Positions 25,428 to 33,291 of a stretch of DNA of 64,000 nucleotides are shown piece by piece. Position 1 is the stretch's first letter. Each line of letters starts with the position of its first letter. The notes below the pieces were generated by a model. It worked only from the letters and a program-made list of their open reading frames with translations, did not search any database and was not told where the DNA came from. A program made the position numbers and the translations under genes. Source of the DNA: Pedobacter sp. AJM (GTDB lineage Bacteria; Bacteroidota; Bacteroidia; Sphingobacteriales; Sphingobacteriaceae); assembly GCF_002197755.1 (NCBI RefSeq), contig NZ_NHOT01000004.1, positions 151,298-215,297 of the forward strand, in the 5' to 3' direction.

Positions 25428-26315
25428 ATGAAAGCTACGTTAAAAAAGGCTACTCCAAACCCGGAGCATTCCTTTAATATCCATAAGGATATAGGACATG
25501 CGATATTAAGTGCCTGGCATTATCACCCTGAGTGTGAGTTATTAGTTGTTAAAAGAACCTACGGCACCTGCCTGATAGGCGACTACGTGGGTCCTTTTAA
25601 AAATGGTGACGTATTTTTATTTGGATCAAACCTGCCACATACTTTCCGGTGTGAACAAAAATATCTGGAAAGCGATATCGAAAAGGTTGGAGAAACCATC
25701 GTGATTCTTTTTGAAAACAACATCTGGGGTGATGCATTTTTAAATCTCCCTGAAATTAGCCCGATTGTTAAACTGCTCAACACAAGCAAACTGGGCTTGC
25801 GCTTAAAAGGAGTAACTAGACGAAAGGTTGGTAAAATAGCGGAGGAAATGCTCAACGAATCGCCTGCCCGTAAGTTGATCAATTTATTATCCGCTTTAGA
25901 AATAATAGCTGCTTCGAAAGAATATGAAATTATATCATCCAATGGCTTTAATCCAGAAGTGAATAGCGTTGATCAAAGCCGCATTAACGCGATATTCGAA
26001 TACACATTTAATCATTACCACCAAAAAGTAGCATTAGAAGATGTGGCAGCATTAATTAACATGGGGAAGCACTCCTTTTGCAGGTACTTTAAATCCAAAA
26101 CAAAGAAAACATATATCCAGTTTTTAATGGAAGTGAGAATTGGAAATGCATGCAGATTGCTGTTAGAAGAGGAATTTAACATGACTGAGGTAGGCTATGC
26201 CTGTGGCTACAACAATATCTCTCACTTCTATCATCAGTTTAAAGCGCTTACCAAAAAAAATCCAATGGACTACAGGTATAACTATCTTAAAACTGAAGAG
26301 AAGAAATTTATCTAG
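25428..26315 (+). CDS. AraC-family transcriptional regulator
   Basis: 295 residues. The N-terminal cupin-like ligand domain contains HYHPECELLVVKRTYGTCLI and then GDVFLFGSNLPHTFRCEQ. The C-terminal double helix-turn-helix (about 185-285) includes VALEDVAALINMGKHSFCRY and ACGYNNISHFYHQFKALTKK. This layout is usual for sugar-responsive AraC regulators in Bacteroidota. It reads toward the FAH/dehydratase/GntP operon that begins 274 bases downstream, which is its most probable target; the divergent SusCD pair is the alternative. Confidence 0.87.
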   Translation: MKATLKKATPNPEHSFNIHKDIGHAILSAWHYHPECELLVVKRTYGTCLIGDYVGPFKNGDVFLFGSNLPHTFRCEQKYLESDIEKVGETIVILFENNIWGDAFLNLPEISPIVKLLNTSKLGLRLKGVTRRKVGKIAEEMLNESPARKLINLLSALEIIAASKEYEIISSNGFNPEVNSVDQSRINAIFEYTFNHYHQKVALEDVAALINMGKHSFCRYFKSKTKKTYIQFLMEVRIGNACRLLLEEEFNMTEVGYACGYNNISHFYHQFKALTKKNPMDYRYNYLKTEEKKFI

Positions 26316-26589
26316 CAGCATTTTTGACTTGCTTTAATGGCCCGTTTATTTTAAGATATTGCCAGGTAATTTACCTGAGGTAGGCTCAAATCAAAAAGTA
26401 TATTTGTTAGTAATGATCAAATCAGGCTACGCAAACCAGCAATTTTAGTATTGAAGCATTTTATTGTATTATATTAACATTATGCCGTAAATGTGCTTTA
26501 AAAGGATTTATTTGCCTTTCGATTTTACCGCCTGGATACGTAAATAAGTTCAAACTAATTTTCGGTCCAAAAAACTTAACCAAATAATT

Positions 26590-27426
26590 ATGAGAATTTA
26601 TAACACCTCTAGCGGGATTATTATCAACCACAATAACCAATATTTTTTAACGGAAGAGAAAAGCTGGGATAGGTTTGTGAACAGAAGCAATCTCTTTAAA
26701 GTGGTCAGCAGTGAATTGCAATACCTCCAACCTGACGAAGATTTACAAGCGCTCACCCATTCAGCTGTTTTAACACCCATCGGTAACCAGGAAGTATGGG
26801 CATCCGGCGTAACTTATTTCCGTAGCAGGGAAGCCAGAATAGAGGAATCAAAAGAAGCAAAAGGCGGGGATTTTTATGCCAGGGTATATGATGCAGATCG
26901 GCCGGAACTTTTTTTTAAATCACCAGCTTACCGTACAGTGGGCTCCGGAGAAAACATACGGATCAGGGCAGATTCTAAATGGAACGTACCTGAACCGGAA
27001 CTGACCTTATTTATTTGCTCAGCCGGCACTATAGAAGGTTATACCATAGGCAATGATGTATCTTCGAGGGACATCGAAGGCGAAAATCCGCTTTATCTGC
27101 CGCAGGCAAAATCATATAACGGGGCTACCGCTTTAGGTCCCTGCCTTTTAGTAACAAACGGACCAATAGATCCGGATACGAATATCAGCATCGAAATCTC
27201 AAGGGATTCTGCTGTTCTTTTTAAGGAGAAAATATCCATTAATCAAATGAAACGTAAGCACAAGGATTTAGTGGCCTACTTGTTTCGGGAATTGGATTTC
27301 CCTCATGGAACCTATTTAATGACAGGTACAGGAATCATCCCCGCCGATGATTTTACTTTACACAGCGGCGATATTGTAAAAATAACCATTCCGGAGATTG
27401 GTTCACTGATCAATACCGTTGCATGA
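26590..27426 (+). CDS. Fumarylacetoacetate hydrolase-family protein, probable 2-keto-3-deoxy-pentonate dehydratase
   Basis: 278 residues, cytoplasmic. The C-terminal FAH fold shows the metal ligand patch VPEPELTLFI, YTIGNDVSSRDIEGENPLYL, AKSYNGATALGPCLLV and a late GTGIIPADDFTLHSGDIV. In the Weimberg-type pathway the FAH-fold enzyme removes water from 2-keto-3-deoxy-pentonate to give alpha-ketoglutarate semialdehyde. It is next to an IlvD/Edd-family pentonate-type dehydratase and a sugar-acid permease, which is why I propose that role over other FAH functions. No aldehyde dehydrogenase for the next step lies in the window. The family is clear from sequence; the substrate is inferred. Confidence 0.8.
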   Translation: MRIYNTSSGIIINHNNQYFLTEEKSWDRFVNRSNLFKVVSSELQYLQPDEDLQALTHSAVLTPIGNQEVWASGVTYFRSREARIEESKEAKGGDFYARVYDADRPELFFKSPAYRTVGSGENIRIRADSKWNVPEPELTLFICSAGTIEGYTIGNDVSSRDIEGENPLYLPQAKSYNGATALGPCLLVTNGPIDPDTNISIEISRDSAVLFKEKISINQMKRKHKDLVAYLFRELDFPHGTYLMTGTGIIPADDFTLHSGDIVKITIPEIGSLINTVA

Positions 27427-27561
27427 TAAACATCGGCAAACAAATGATAGGTTCCTAAACCTATGCCGGAGCGAGTGAAACGATTTTTCAATCAATACGT
27501 CCACTAGCGAGAAATCTAAATAAGGAAGTAAAAAATAGCGCAACATAGTATATTCTGGAAT

Positions 27562-29277
27562 ATGAAATCATATAGAAGTTCGACCTGGTTTGGCAAAAAA
27601 GATAAGATGGGCCTCATTTATCGCAGCTGGATGAAAAACCAGGGCATGCCCGAAGACATGTTTGACGGCAGACCGGTAATCGGGATTTGTAATACGTGGT
27701 CTGAACTTACACCCTGCAATGCCCACTTGCGTGATATTGCCGAAAGTGTTCGTCGCGGGGTATTAGAGGCTGGTGGCTTTCCGCTGGAATTTCCCATCAT
27801 GTCATTGGGTGAAACGCTCATGAAACCCACCGCCATGTTGTTCCGTAACCTGGCCAGTATGGATGCAGAGGAATCAATAAGAGGCAACCCTATTGATGGT
27901 GTAGTGCTGCTTACGGGCTGCGATAAAACGACACCTTCTACCCTAATGGGAGCGGCAAGTGTAGATTTACCAACGATTGTGGTTCCCGGCGGCCCCATGT
28001 TAAACGGAAAATATCACGGACATGACATCGGCTCAGGAACAAGTGTCTGGAAGCTGACAGAGGAATTAAAGAAAGGCGAAATTACTTACGATGAATATGC
28101 AGAAGTAGAAAGTTGCATGTCCCGTAGTCCTGGCCATTGTATGACCATGGGAACGGCCTCCACGATGGCCTGCATGGTTGAAGCCTTAGGCATGAGCCTT
28201 TCGGGTGGTGCGGCTATACCTGCAGTTGATTCCCGGCGAAAAAGGCTTGCTCAGCTATCCGGAAGGAGAATAGTTGAAATGGTTAAAGAAGACTTGAAAA
28301 TTTCTAAAATACTCACACGGGATGCTTTTGAAAATGCCATTAAGGTAAATGCAGCAGTGGGGGGTTCCTCAAACTTTATTATTCACCTCACCGCTATTGC
28401 AGGGCGTATGGGTGTAGCGCTGAACTTAGATGATTTTGATGATATTGGCAGTAAAATGCCGCTGCTCGTAAATCTGATGCCTTCAGGGAAATTTTTGATG
28501 GAGGATTTTTACTATGCTGGTGGTGTACCTGCTGTTATAAAACAAATGCAGTCTGTTTTAAAAATGGATACCCTAACGGTAAGCGGGAAAACGCATGCTG
28601 AGAACATTGCTGATAAAGGAATAAATTACAATAAGGAAGTGATTTATGAATTTGAGCAGCCGATCATTCAGGAAGCCGGAATTACCGTACTCAAAGGTAA
28701 TCTGGCAGTTAACGGCGCGGTGATCAAGCCATCCGCAGCTACGCCAGCTTTGATGCAGCATCGAGGTCGGGCAGTTGTGTTTAAAGACATTGAGGATTAC
28801 CATGCGAGAGTAGATGACCCTGATTTGGATATCGATGAAACTTGTGTAATGGTCTTGAAAACGGTCGGTCCGGTCGGCTATCCGGGTATGCCTGAGGTGG
28901 GTAACATGACATTACCAAAAAAGCTACTTGATAAAGGCGTAACAGATATGGTAAGGATATCGGATGGCAGGATGAGTGGTACGGCATATGGTACAGTTGT
29001 GCTGCATGTATCGCCTGAGTCTGCTATTGGTGGAAATTTAGCGCTTGTAGAAAACGGAGACATCATTGAGCTGGATGTAGCCAATAAACGTATCCACCTT
29101 GAAGTGAGTGATGAAGTGTTAGCCCTGAGGCGAAGCAATTGGGTACAGCCACTTTCTGATGCAACACGTGGCTATGTAAATTTATACGTCAAACATGTTC
29201 AGCAGGCAGATAAAGGTGCTGATCTGGACTTTTTAGTAGGCGGCTCAGGTTCAGCCGTAACCAGAGACTCCCATTAA
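27562..29277 (+). CDS. IlvD/Edd-family sugar-acid dehydratase (L-arabonate/D-xylonate type)
   Basis: 571 residues. Removes water from an aldonic acid to give the 2-keto-3-deoxy acid. The front is close to pentonate dehydratases: YRSSTWFGKKDK, RSWMKNQGMP, GICNTWSELTPCNAH. The [2Fe-2S] cysteines are C52, C120 (LLTGCDKTTP) and C193 (GHCMTMGTASTMA), and the carbamylated magnesium ligand is K122. The C-terminal region has GPVGYPGMPEVGNM and RMSGTAYGTVVLH. The close likeness to the arabonate/xylonate branch, rather than branched-chain amino-acid IlvD, is judged from these motifs. It lies between the FAH-family gene and the GntP permease, all on the same strand, so it is probably the second step after uptake. 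Confidence 0.88.
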   Translation: MKSYRSSTWFGKKDKMGLIYRSWMKNQGMPEDMFDGRPVIGICNTWSELTPCNAHLRDIAESVRRGVLEAGGFPLEFPIMSLGETLMKPTAMLFRNLASMDAEESIRGNPIDGVVLLTGCDKTTPSTLMGAASVDLPTIVVPGGPMLNGKYHGHDIGSGTSVWKLTEELKKGEITYDEYAEVESCMSRSPGHCMTMGTASTMACMVEALGMSLSGGAAIPAVDSRRKRLAQLSGRRIVEMVKEDLKISKILTRDAFENAIKVNAAVGGSSNFIIHLTAIAGRMGVALNLDDFDDIGSKMPLLVNLMPSGKFLMEDFYYAGGVPAVIKQMQSVLKMDTLTVSGKTHAENIADKGINYNKEVIYEFEQPIIQEAGITVLKGNLAVNGAVIKPSAATPALMQHRGRAVVFKDIEDYHARVDDPDLDIDETCVMVLKTVGPVGYPGMPEVGNMTLPKKLLDKGVTDMVRISDGRMSGTAYGTVVLHVSPESAIGGNLALVENGDIIELDVANKRIHLEVSDEVLALRRSNWVQPLSDATRGYVNLYVKHVQQADKGADLDFLVGGSGSAVTRDSH

Positions 29278-29286
29278 AGCAGAAAC

Positions 29287-30606
29287 ATGGATGTACTGAT
29301 TCTTTTTGGCTGCATAACAATACTTGTACTATTAATTGCCTGGGCAAAGGTGAATACCTTTCTTGCATTTTTAATCGTATCGGTAATGGCAGCTTTATTG
29401 TTGGGTATGCCCGCTTCCAGTATTCCGCAAACTGTTAATAAAGGATTAGGAGAGACATTAGGATCGCTGGCAATCATCATCGTTTTGGGCGCCATGCTCG
29501 GAAAACTCGTTGCGTCCAGTGGTGCTGCTCAAAAAATAGCTTCGGTATTAAAAAAAACATTCGGCTATAAATACATCACCTGGGCCATGTCTTTAACCGG
29601 TTTTATAGTGGGCATTCCATTATTTTACAATGTTGGGTTTGTATTGCTTATTCCAATTATTTTTTCGGTAGCGTATAACTACAGGTTACCCCTGGTATAT
29701 GTAGGCTTGCCAATGCTCGCATCGCTGTCCGTAATGCATGGTTTTTTACCACCTCATCCATCGCCCATGGCTTTAGTGACGCAATTTAATGCAGATTTGG
29801 TTAAAACCTTTGTTTATGGTTTAATCGTAGCCATACCTGCTATACTTATTGCAGGCCCTCTTTTCGCAAGAATATTAATAAATATGCAATCCAGCCCAAC
29901 AGTTACCTTGCGGGCCGATGAACTGCCCGATAATGAATTGCCGGGGATAACAAATAGTGTGGTTTCCGCATTGTTACCTGTACTGATCATTTTGGGTACC
30001 ACGCTGATAACCAGGATATGTAGTGACCATAAGGTTGTTGTAAATTTTGCCGGATTTATCGGTGATCCAACGATTGCCATGATATTAACCATTTGCATTG
30101 CAACTTTTACACTTGGGATCAGGTCAGGTAAAAAGCTGATTGACATTATGGTCATTTATGTTGATGCAACAAAAGATATCGCGATGATTCTTTTAATAAT
30201 CGGTAGCGCAGGCATTTTGAAACAAGTATTTGTAGAAACCGGGGTGAGCAACAGCCTTGCCGCAATTTTGCAAGGGCTGACCTTACCACCTTTAGTATTG
30301 GCCTGGTTAATAACGGCTGTGCTAAGGCTTTGCCTGGGTTCGGCTACCGTAGCCGGCCTCACCGCTGCCGGCATTGTGTTTCCGCTTATCGGCCCTCATG
30401 GTGCCGATCCAAATTTAATGGTGCTCGCGGTTGGCTCAGGAAGCCTGTTTTGTTCTCACGTAAATGACTCCTCTTTTTGGTTATTCAAAGAGTATTTAGG
30501 GTTATCTATCAAACAAACGTTTTTGTCCTGGTCGCTGATGGAAACGCTGGTTTCAGTTATCGGACTTATTGGGATACTGATTTTGAACCAGGTACTGTTT
30601 AAATAG
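29287..30606 (+). CDS. GntP-family sugar-acid permease
   Basis: 439 residues, about 12 membrane segments. Family landmarks are GAMLGKLVASSGAAQKIA, GIPLFYNVGFVLLIPIIF, HGFLPPHPSPMALVTQFNAD and LCLGSATVAGLTAAGIVFPL, close to gluconate:proton symporters. It follows the dehydratase by 9 bases, so it is in the same operon and probably imports the aldonic acid that the dehydratase uses. Confidence 0.9.
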   Translation: MDVLILFGCITILVLLIAWAKVNTFLAFLIVSVMAALLLGMPASSIPQTVNKGLGETLGSLAIIIVLGAMLGKLVASSGAAQKIASVLKKTFGYKYITWAMSLTGFIVGIPLFYNVGFVLLIPIIFSVAYNYRLPLVYVGLPMLASLSVMHGFLPPHPSPMALVTQFNADLVKTFVYGLIVAIPAILIAGPLFARILINMQSSPTVTLRADELPDNELPGITNSVVSALLPVLIILGTTLITRICSDHKVVVNFAGFIGDPTIAMILTICIATFTLGIRSGKKLIDIMVIYVDATKDIAMILLIIGSAGILKQVFVETGVSNSLAAILQGLTLPPLVLAWLITAVLRLCLGSATVAGLTAAGIVFPLIGPHGADPNLMVLAVGSGSLFCSHVNDSSFWLFKEYLGLSIKQTFLSWSLMETLVSVIGLIGILILNQVLFK

Positions 30607-31210
30607 ATAATGGCCATAACATTTAATAGATATCCCTCAGTGCGTTAGCATTAATCACAGCACCTCTATGGATATAAGCATAAATTGGGCCTATAAACCA
30701 AAATAAAAGCAGGTTGCAGCCCCTTTTCATTAGCTAATTGGTTACCCTTGGTGAAAATCTAAGAACAAACATTTCAACGCCACCAGGAATCATTCAAGAC
30801 CTGGTACACCCAATAAATTTCACGTCATTAATATCATCTTTAGTTGCATGATTATGTATACAAGTAAAAATTTGAGAAATCTTTTCTCCTGAAAATTTTC
30901 GTTTTAATCTACGCTGCCTAAAATTGATTTTGAGAGAAAAAATGACGCTATGGCTTTTTTACAAAATTTAGAAACATTTTTCTTCGAAACAAAAAAAAGT
31001 TTCAGGAAAAAATGTTTCAGGATTTCGAAACAAATTTTCACGAAACAAAAAAATGTTTCGAACTTTTTTGTTTCGAAAATGGTATGTCTTCAAGACATGT
31101 TTTAAGCAAAATAATAAAATAGGGTAGCAACCTGGCCTGGAACAAATGACATTGTTCATTCTGAATCAGGTGTGTAATGAAACACGACGAATTAAAATAA
31201 AAAAGTAAAC
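30607..31210. other. Gap of 604 bases with an inverted-repeat cluster
   Basis: No intact gene. The first half shows no signal I can support; the second half holds the GAAAC/GTTTC repeat cluster at 30971-31080 (separate entry). The stretch leads into a frameshifted pseudogene, so it looks like accessory debris. Confidence 0.45.
30971..31080. repeat. Cluster of GAAAC/GTTTC inverted repeats
   Basis: Eight short units in 110 bases: GAAAC at 30971, 30986, 31027 and 31042, and GTTTC at 30999, 31014, 31055 and 31070 (positions within a base or so). The cleanest pair is CGAAACA (31041-31047) and TGTTTCG (31054-31060) around six A. Alternative foldings are possible. Function unknown. Confidence 0.6.
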
Positions 31211-31542
31211 ATGGCTGAAGAGCTTACTCTGGGATTAGTTAAGCGGATGGAAGTCATAGAAAACGAACTGCCAGAGATTTTAAGTTGTTTTTAGAACAAT
31301 ATAAAGAGACCTTAGCGAACACTCTGGCCAGATAGAAAAATCCAACAAGCGTTATGAAAACCAGAAGATCAGCCAACAGATCGATCTGGTTAAAGACCTC
31401 GTGGGCACCATGCCTAAGGTCATCACCGTAAAAAACGAACATCACCACCATTTCGGGGCATGGTCAAAAACCTCGTCATTGGTATAGTAGCCTGTTCCTA
31501 ATCACAACCTCATTGACAGGAACAGCTTTGTACCTGAAATAA
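31211..31542 (+). pseudogene. Frameshifted gene for a small coiled-coil, membrane-anchored protein
   Basis: Starts cleanly with MAEELTLGLVKRMEVIENEL and then breaks. Pieces in other frames continue it: DFKLFLEQYKETLANTL, IEKSNKRYENQKISQQIDLV, KDLVGTMPKVITVKNEHHHH and FGAWSKTS, LVIGIVAC, and FLITTSLTGTALYLK at the end. At least three frameshifts are needed. The implied protein of about 105 residues has a coiled coil, a histidine cluster and a C-terminal membrane segment. Its short length, coiled coil and tail anchor remind me of small proteins carried on Bacteroidota conjugative elements, but I cannot name the family. Confidence 0.6.
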
Positions 31543-31567
31543 ATTCACAAAATGTAAGTTAACTTAT

Positions 31568-31575
31568 TATATTTG
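31568..31575 (+). promoter_or_regulatory. Promoter -7 box (TATATTTG) of the SRPBCC/EVE/MarR operon
   Basis: Match to TAnnTTTG, 18 bases before ATG 31594. The -33 element is weak (TTC at 31544-31546, spacing 21). Confidence 0.4.
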
Positions 31576-31593
31576 AAATTATTATATAAAACT

Positions 31594-32013
31594 ATGTGGA
31601 CAAAATCTCATTCTATCGTAACCAAGGAAGTTACAAAAGAACAAATGTGGAAACTTTTTGCTGACGTGAACAATTGGCACATTTGGGATAACGGAATTGA
31701 ATTTGCTAAAATGGAAGGCAAATTTGAAAAAGGAAACCATTTTATCTTAAGGCCAAAAGGCGGGCCGAGTGTAAAAGTAAAACTGCTTGAAACCACGGAA
31801 AACAAGCATTTTCTTGATGTTACACATTTTCCGCTGGCCAAAATGTTTGATGACCACTTATTTGAAGAAACTGCAGATGGATTAAGAATAACCAATACAA
31901 TAACGGTTAAAGGTTTTTTGGGCTTCCTTTGGATAAAAATAGTTGCTCAGAAAATTGTTGATGGATTGCCAAATGATATGCAAGATCAAATTAAAGCTGC
32001 TTCAAAATTATGA
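31594..32013 (+). CDS. SRPBCC-fold (polyketide cyclase-like) protein
   Basis: 139 residues from ATG 31594; an in-frame TTG at 31573 would add seven residues. SIVTKEVTKEQMWKLFADVN and NWHIWDNGIEFAKMEGKFEK match the START-like SRPBCC fold, where the pocket binds a hydrophobic small molecule. There is no sign of a membrane or secretion signal. The stop overlaps the start of the EVE-domain gene (ATGA), so the two are coupled. No substrate can be proposed. Confidence 0.8.
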   Translation: MWTKSHSIVTKEVTKEQMWKLFADVNNWHIWDNGIEFAKMEGKFEKGNHFILRPKGGPSVKVKLLETTENKHFLDVTHFPLAKMFDDHLFEETADGLRITNTITVKGFLGFLWIKIVAQKIVDGLPNDMQDQIKAASKL

Positions 32014-32456
32014 ACACGACAAAATACTGGATAGCAGCCATTTCAAAAGAACACACGCAACGTGGTGTAAACGGTAACTTTATTCAAGTTTGTCATGGTA
32101 AGCAAACACCCCTAAAACAAATGAAAAAAGGTGATTATCTGATCATTTACTCTTCAAAAATTACAATGGAAGGAAATGAAAAGCTACAAGCTTTTACTGC
32201 TGTTGGACAAGTGGCTGATGATGAAATATATCAATTTCAAATGACGGAGAATTTTAAACCCTTCCGGCGAAATATTGAATTTCTAAAATCAGTGGAATGT
32301 TTAATTGCACCATTAATCAATGACCTTGAATTTATACTAAACAAAAAGAAATGGGGTTATCCTTTTCGTTTTGGTTTCCTCGAAATCAAAGAAAATGATT
32401 TTAATCTGATTACTTCTAAAATGCTACAACATGAACCCATCGGACAACACATTTAG
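32010..32456 (+). CDS. EVE-domain protein
   Basis: 148 residues covering one whole EVE (PUA-like) domain: YWIAAISKEHTQRGVNGNFI, then MKKGDYLIIYSS, AFTAVGQVADDEIYQF and FRRNIEFLKSVECLIAPLIN. EVE domains bind modified bases or nucleotides and occur in RNA/DNA-modification and defence settings. This one lies in a short operon with an SRPBCC protein before it and a MarR regulator after it, overlapping by 4 and 26 bases. The biological role is not evident. Confidence 0.82.
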   Translation: MNTTKYWIAAISKEHTQRGVNGNFIQVCHGKQTPLKQMKKGDYLIIYSSKITMEGNEKLQAFTAVGQVADDEIYQFQMTENFKPFRRNIEFLKSVECLIAPLINDLEFILNKKKWGYPFRFGFLEIKENDFNLITSKMLQHEPIGQHI

Positions 32457-32886
32457 TTTTGATAAACCAGAAGAAAGTACCGGCTTTTTGTTATGGCAGG
32501 TTACTAATTTATGGCAGCGAGAGATAAAAAAAGCACTGGTGCCATACGATATTACCCATTCGCAGTTTGTACTTATGGCCAGCATACATTGGCTAACTCT
32601 AGAAAAAAAGGAAGTGACGCAAATTATGTTATCCATGCATACTAAAATAGATCCTATGACTACCTCGACTGTACTGAGAACGTTGCTACAAAAGAATATG
32701 GTGAGCAGACAGGAACACAAGACTGATACAAGAGCAAAAACTGTATCATTGACAGAAAATGGAAAAAAGATAATTAAGGACGCTGTTGTTACAGTTGAAC
32801 AGTTTGATCATAATTTCTTTTCCGCCCTTGAAAAAAAATTGCAAGGATTTAATCAGAACCTATTGAAACTACTTACTGTAAAGTAA
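32431..32886 (+). CDS. MarR-family transcriptional regulator
   Basis: 151 residues with a winged-helix core: PYDITHSQFVLMASIHWLTL, VTQIMLSMHTKIDPMTTSTV, then LLQKNMVSRQEHKTDTRAKT. Length and layout fit MarR dimers that sense small ligands. The ATG lies 26 bases inside the end of the EVE-domain gene, so expression is coupled. It most likely controls its own operon. Confidence 0.85.
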   Translation: MNPSDNTFSFDKPEESTGFLLWQVTNLWQREIKKALVPYDITHSQFVLMASIHWLTLEKKEVTQIMLSMHTKIDPMTTSTVLRTLLQKNMVSRQEHKTDTRAKTVSLTENGKKIIKDAVVTVEQFDHNFFSALEKKLQGFNQNLLKLLTVK

Positions 32887-32969
32887 ATAAAAAAGGTCAC
32901 CAGAGTCAGGATTTTGAATTATTAACTGTTTTTCTAGTCTCCGGTTATAATCATCACAACACTACCTAA

Positions 32970-33233
32970 ATTAGGATAAAAATAATTTGCCATTCAATAA
33001 ATAATGAATGGCAAACTAAAACCGAGGTAAGAAGCTTTACAACATATGTGCTTAATGAAATGCAACTATCTGAAATCGATCTTTCGGACGAACAACAAAA
33101 CCTCATGGAGATTTGCTTCGACATGAAGAAAATAACCTTGATTGCTAGCCCGGAATATAAAGATGACACTAATAAATTTGCTAAAAAACAGGAACAGAAC
33201 CAATATAATTTCAATCAGCTTTTTGAGCTATGA
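32970..33233 (+). pseudogene. Uncertain coding remnant before the MocR gene
   Basis: A frame open from 32970 without ATG (GTG at 33048) reads WQTKTEVRSFTTYVLNEMQL, SEIDLSDEQQNLMEICFDMK and KITLIASPEYKDDTNKF. It is charged and helical, like the interior of a larger protein, but I do not recognise it. Listed because base use looks coding; it may be a fragment. Confidence 0.25.
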
Positions 33234-33291
33234 CAAAAGGCGCATCCCTTACTTTCAGGAATATAGTATGATGGGGGTTGTTAGCCCTGAA

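Noticed and set aside
30634..30700. Minus-strand fragment reading IYAYIHRGAVINANALRDI, like the end of a LytTR domain
   Set aside because: Too short (about 20 codons) and too weak to name; no supporting sequence around it.
30971..31080. CRISPR array
   Set aside because: Units are five bases in alternating sense with A/T runs, not long direct repeats with unique spacers; no cas gene is present.
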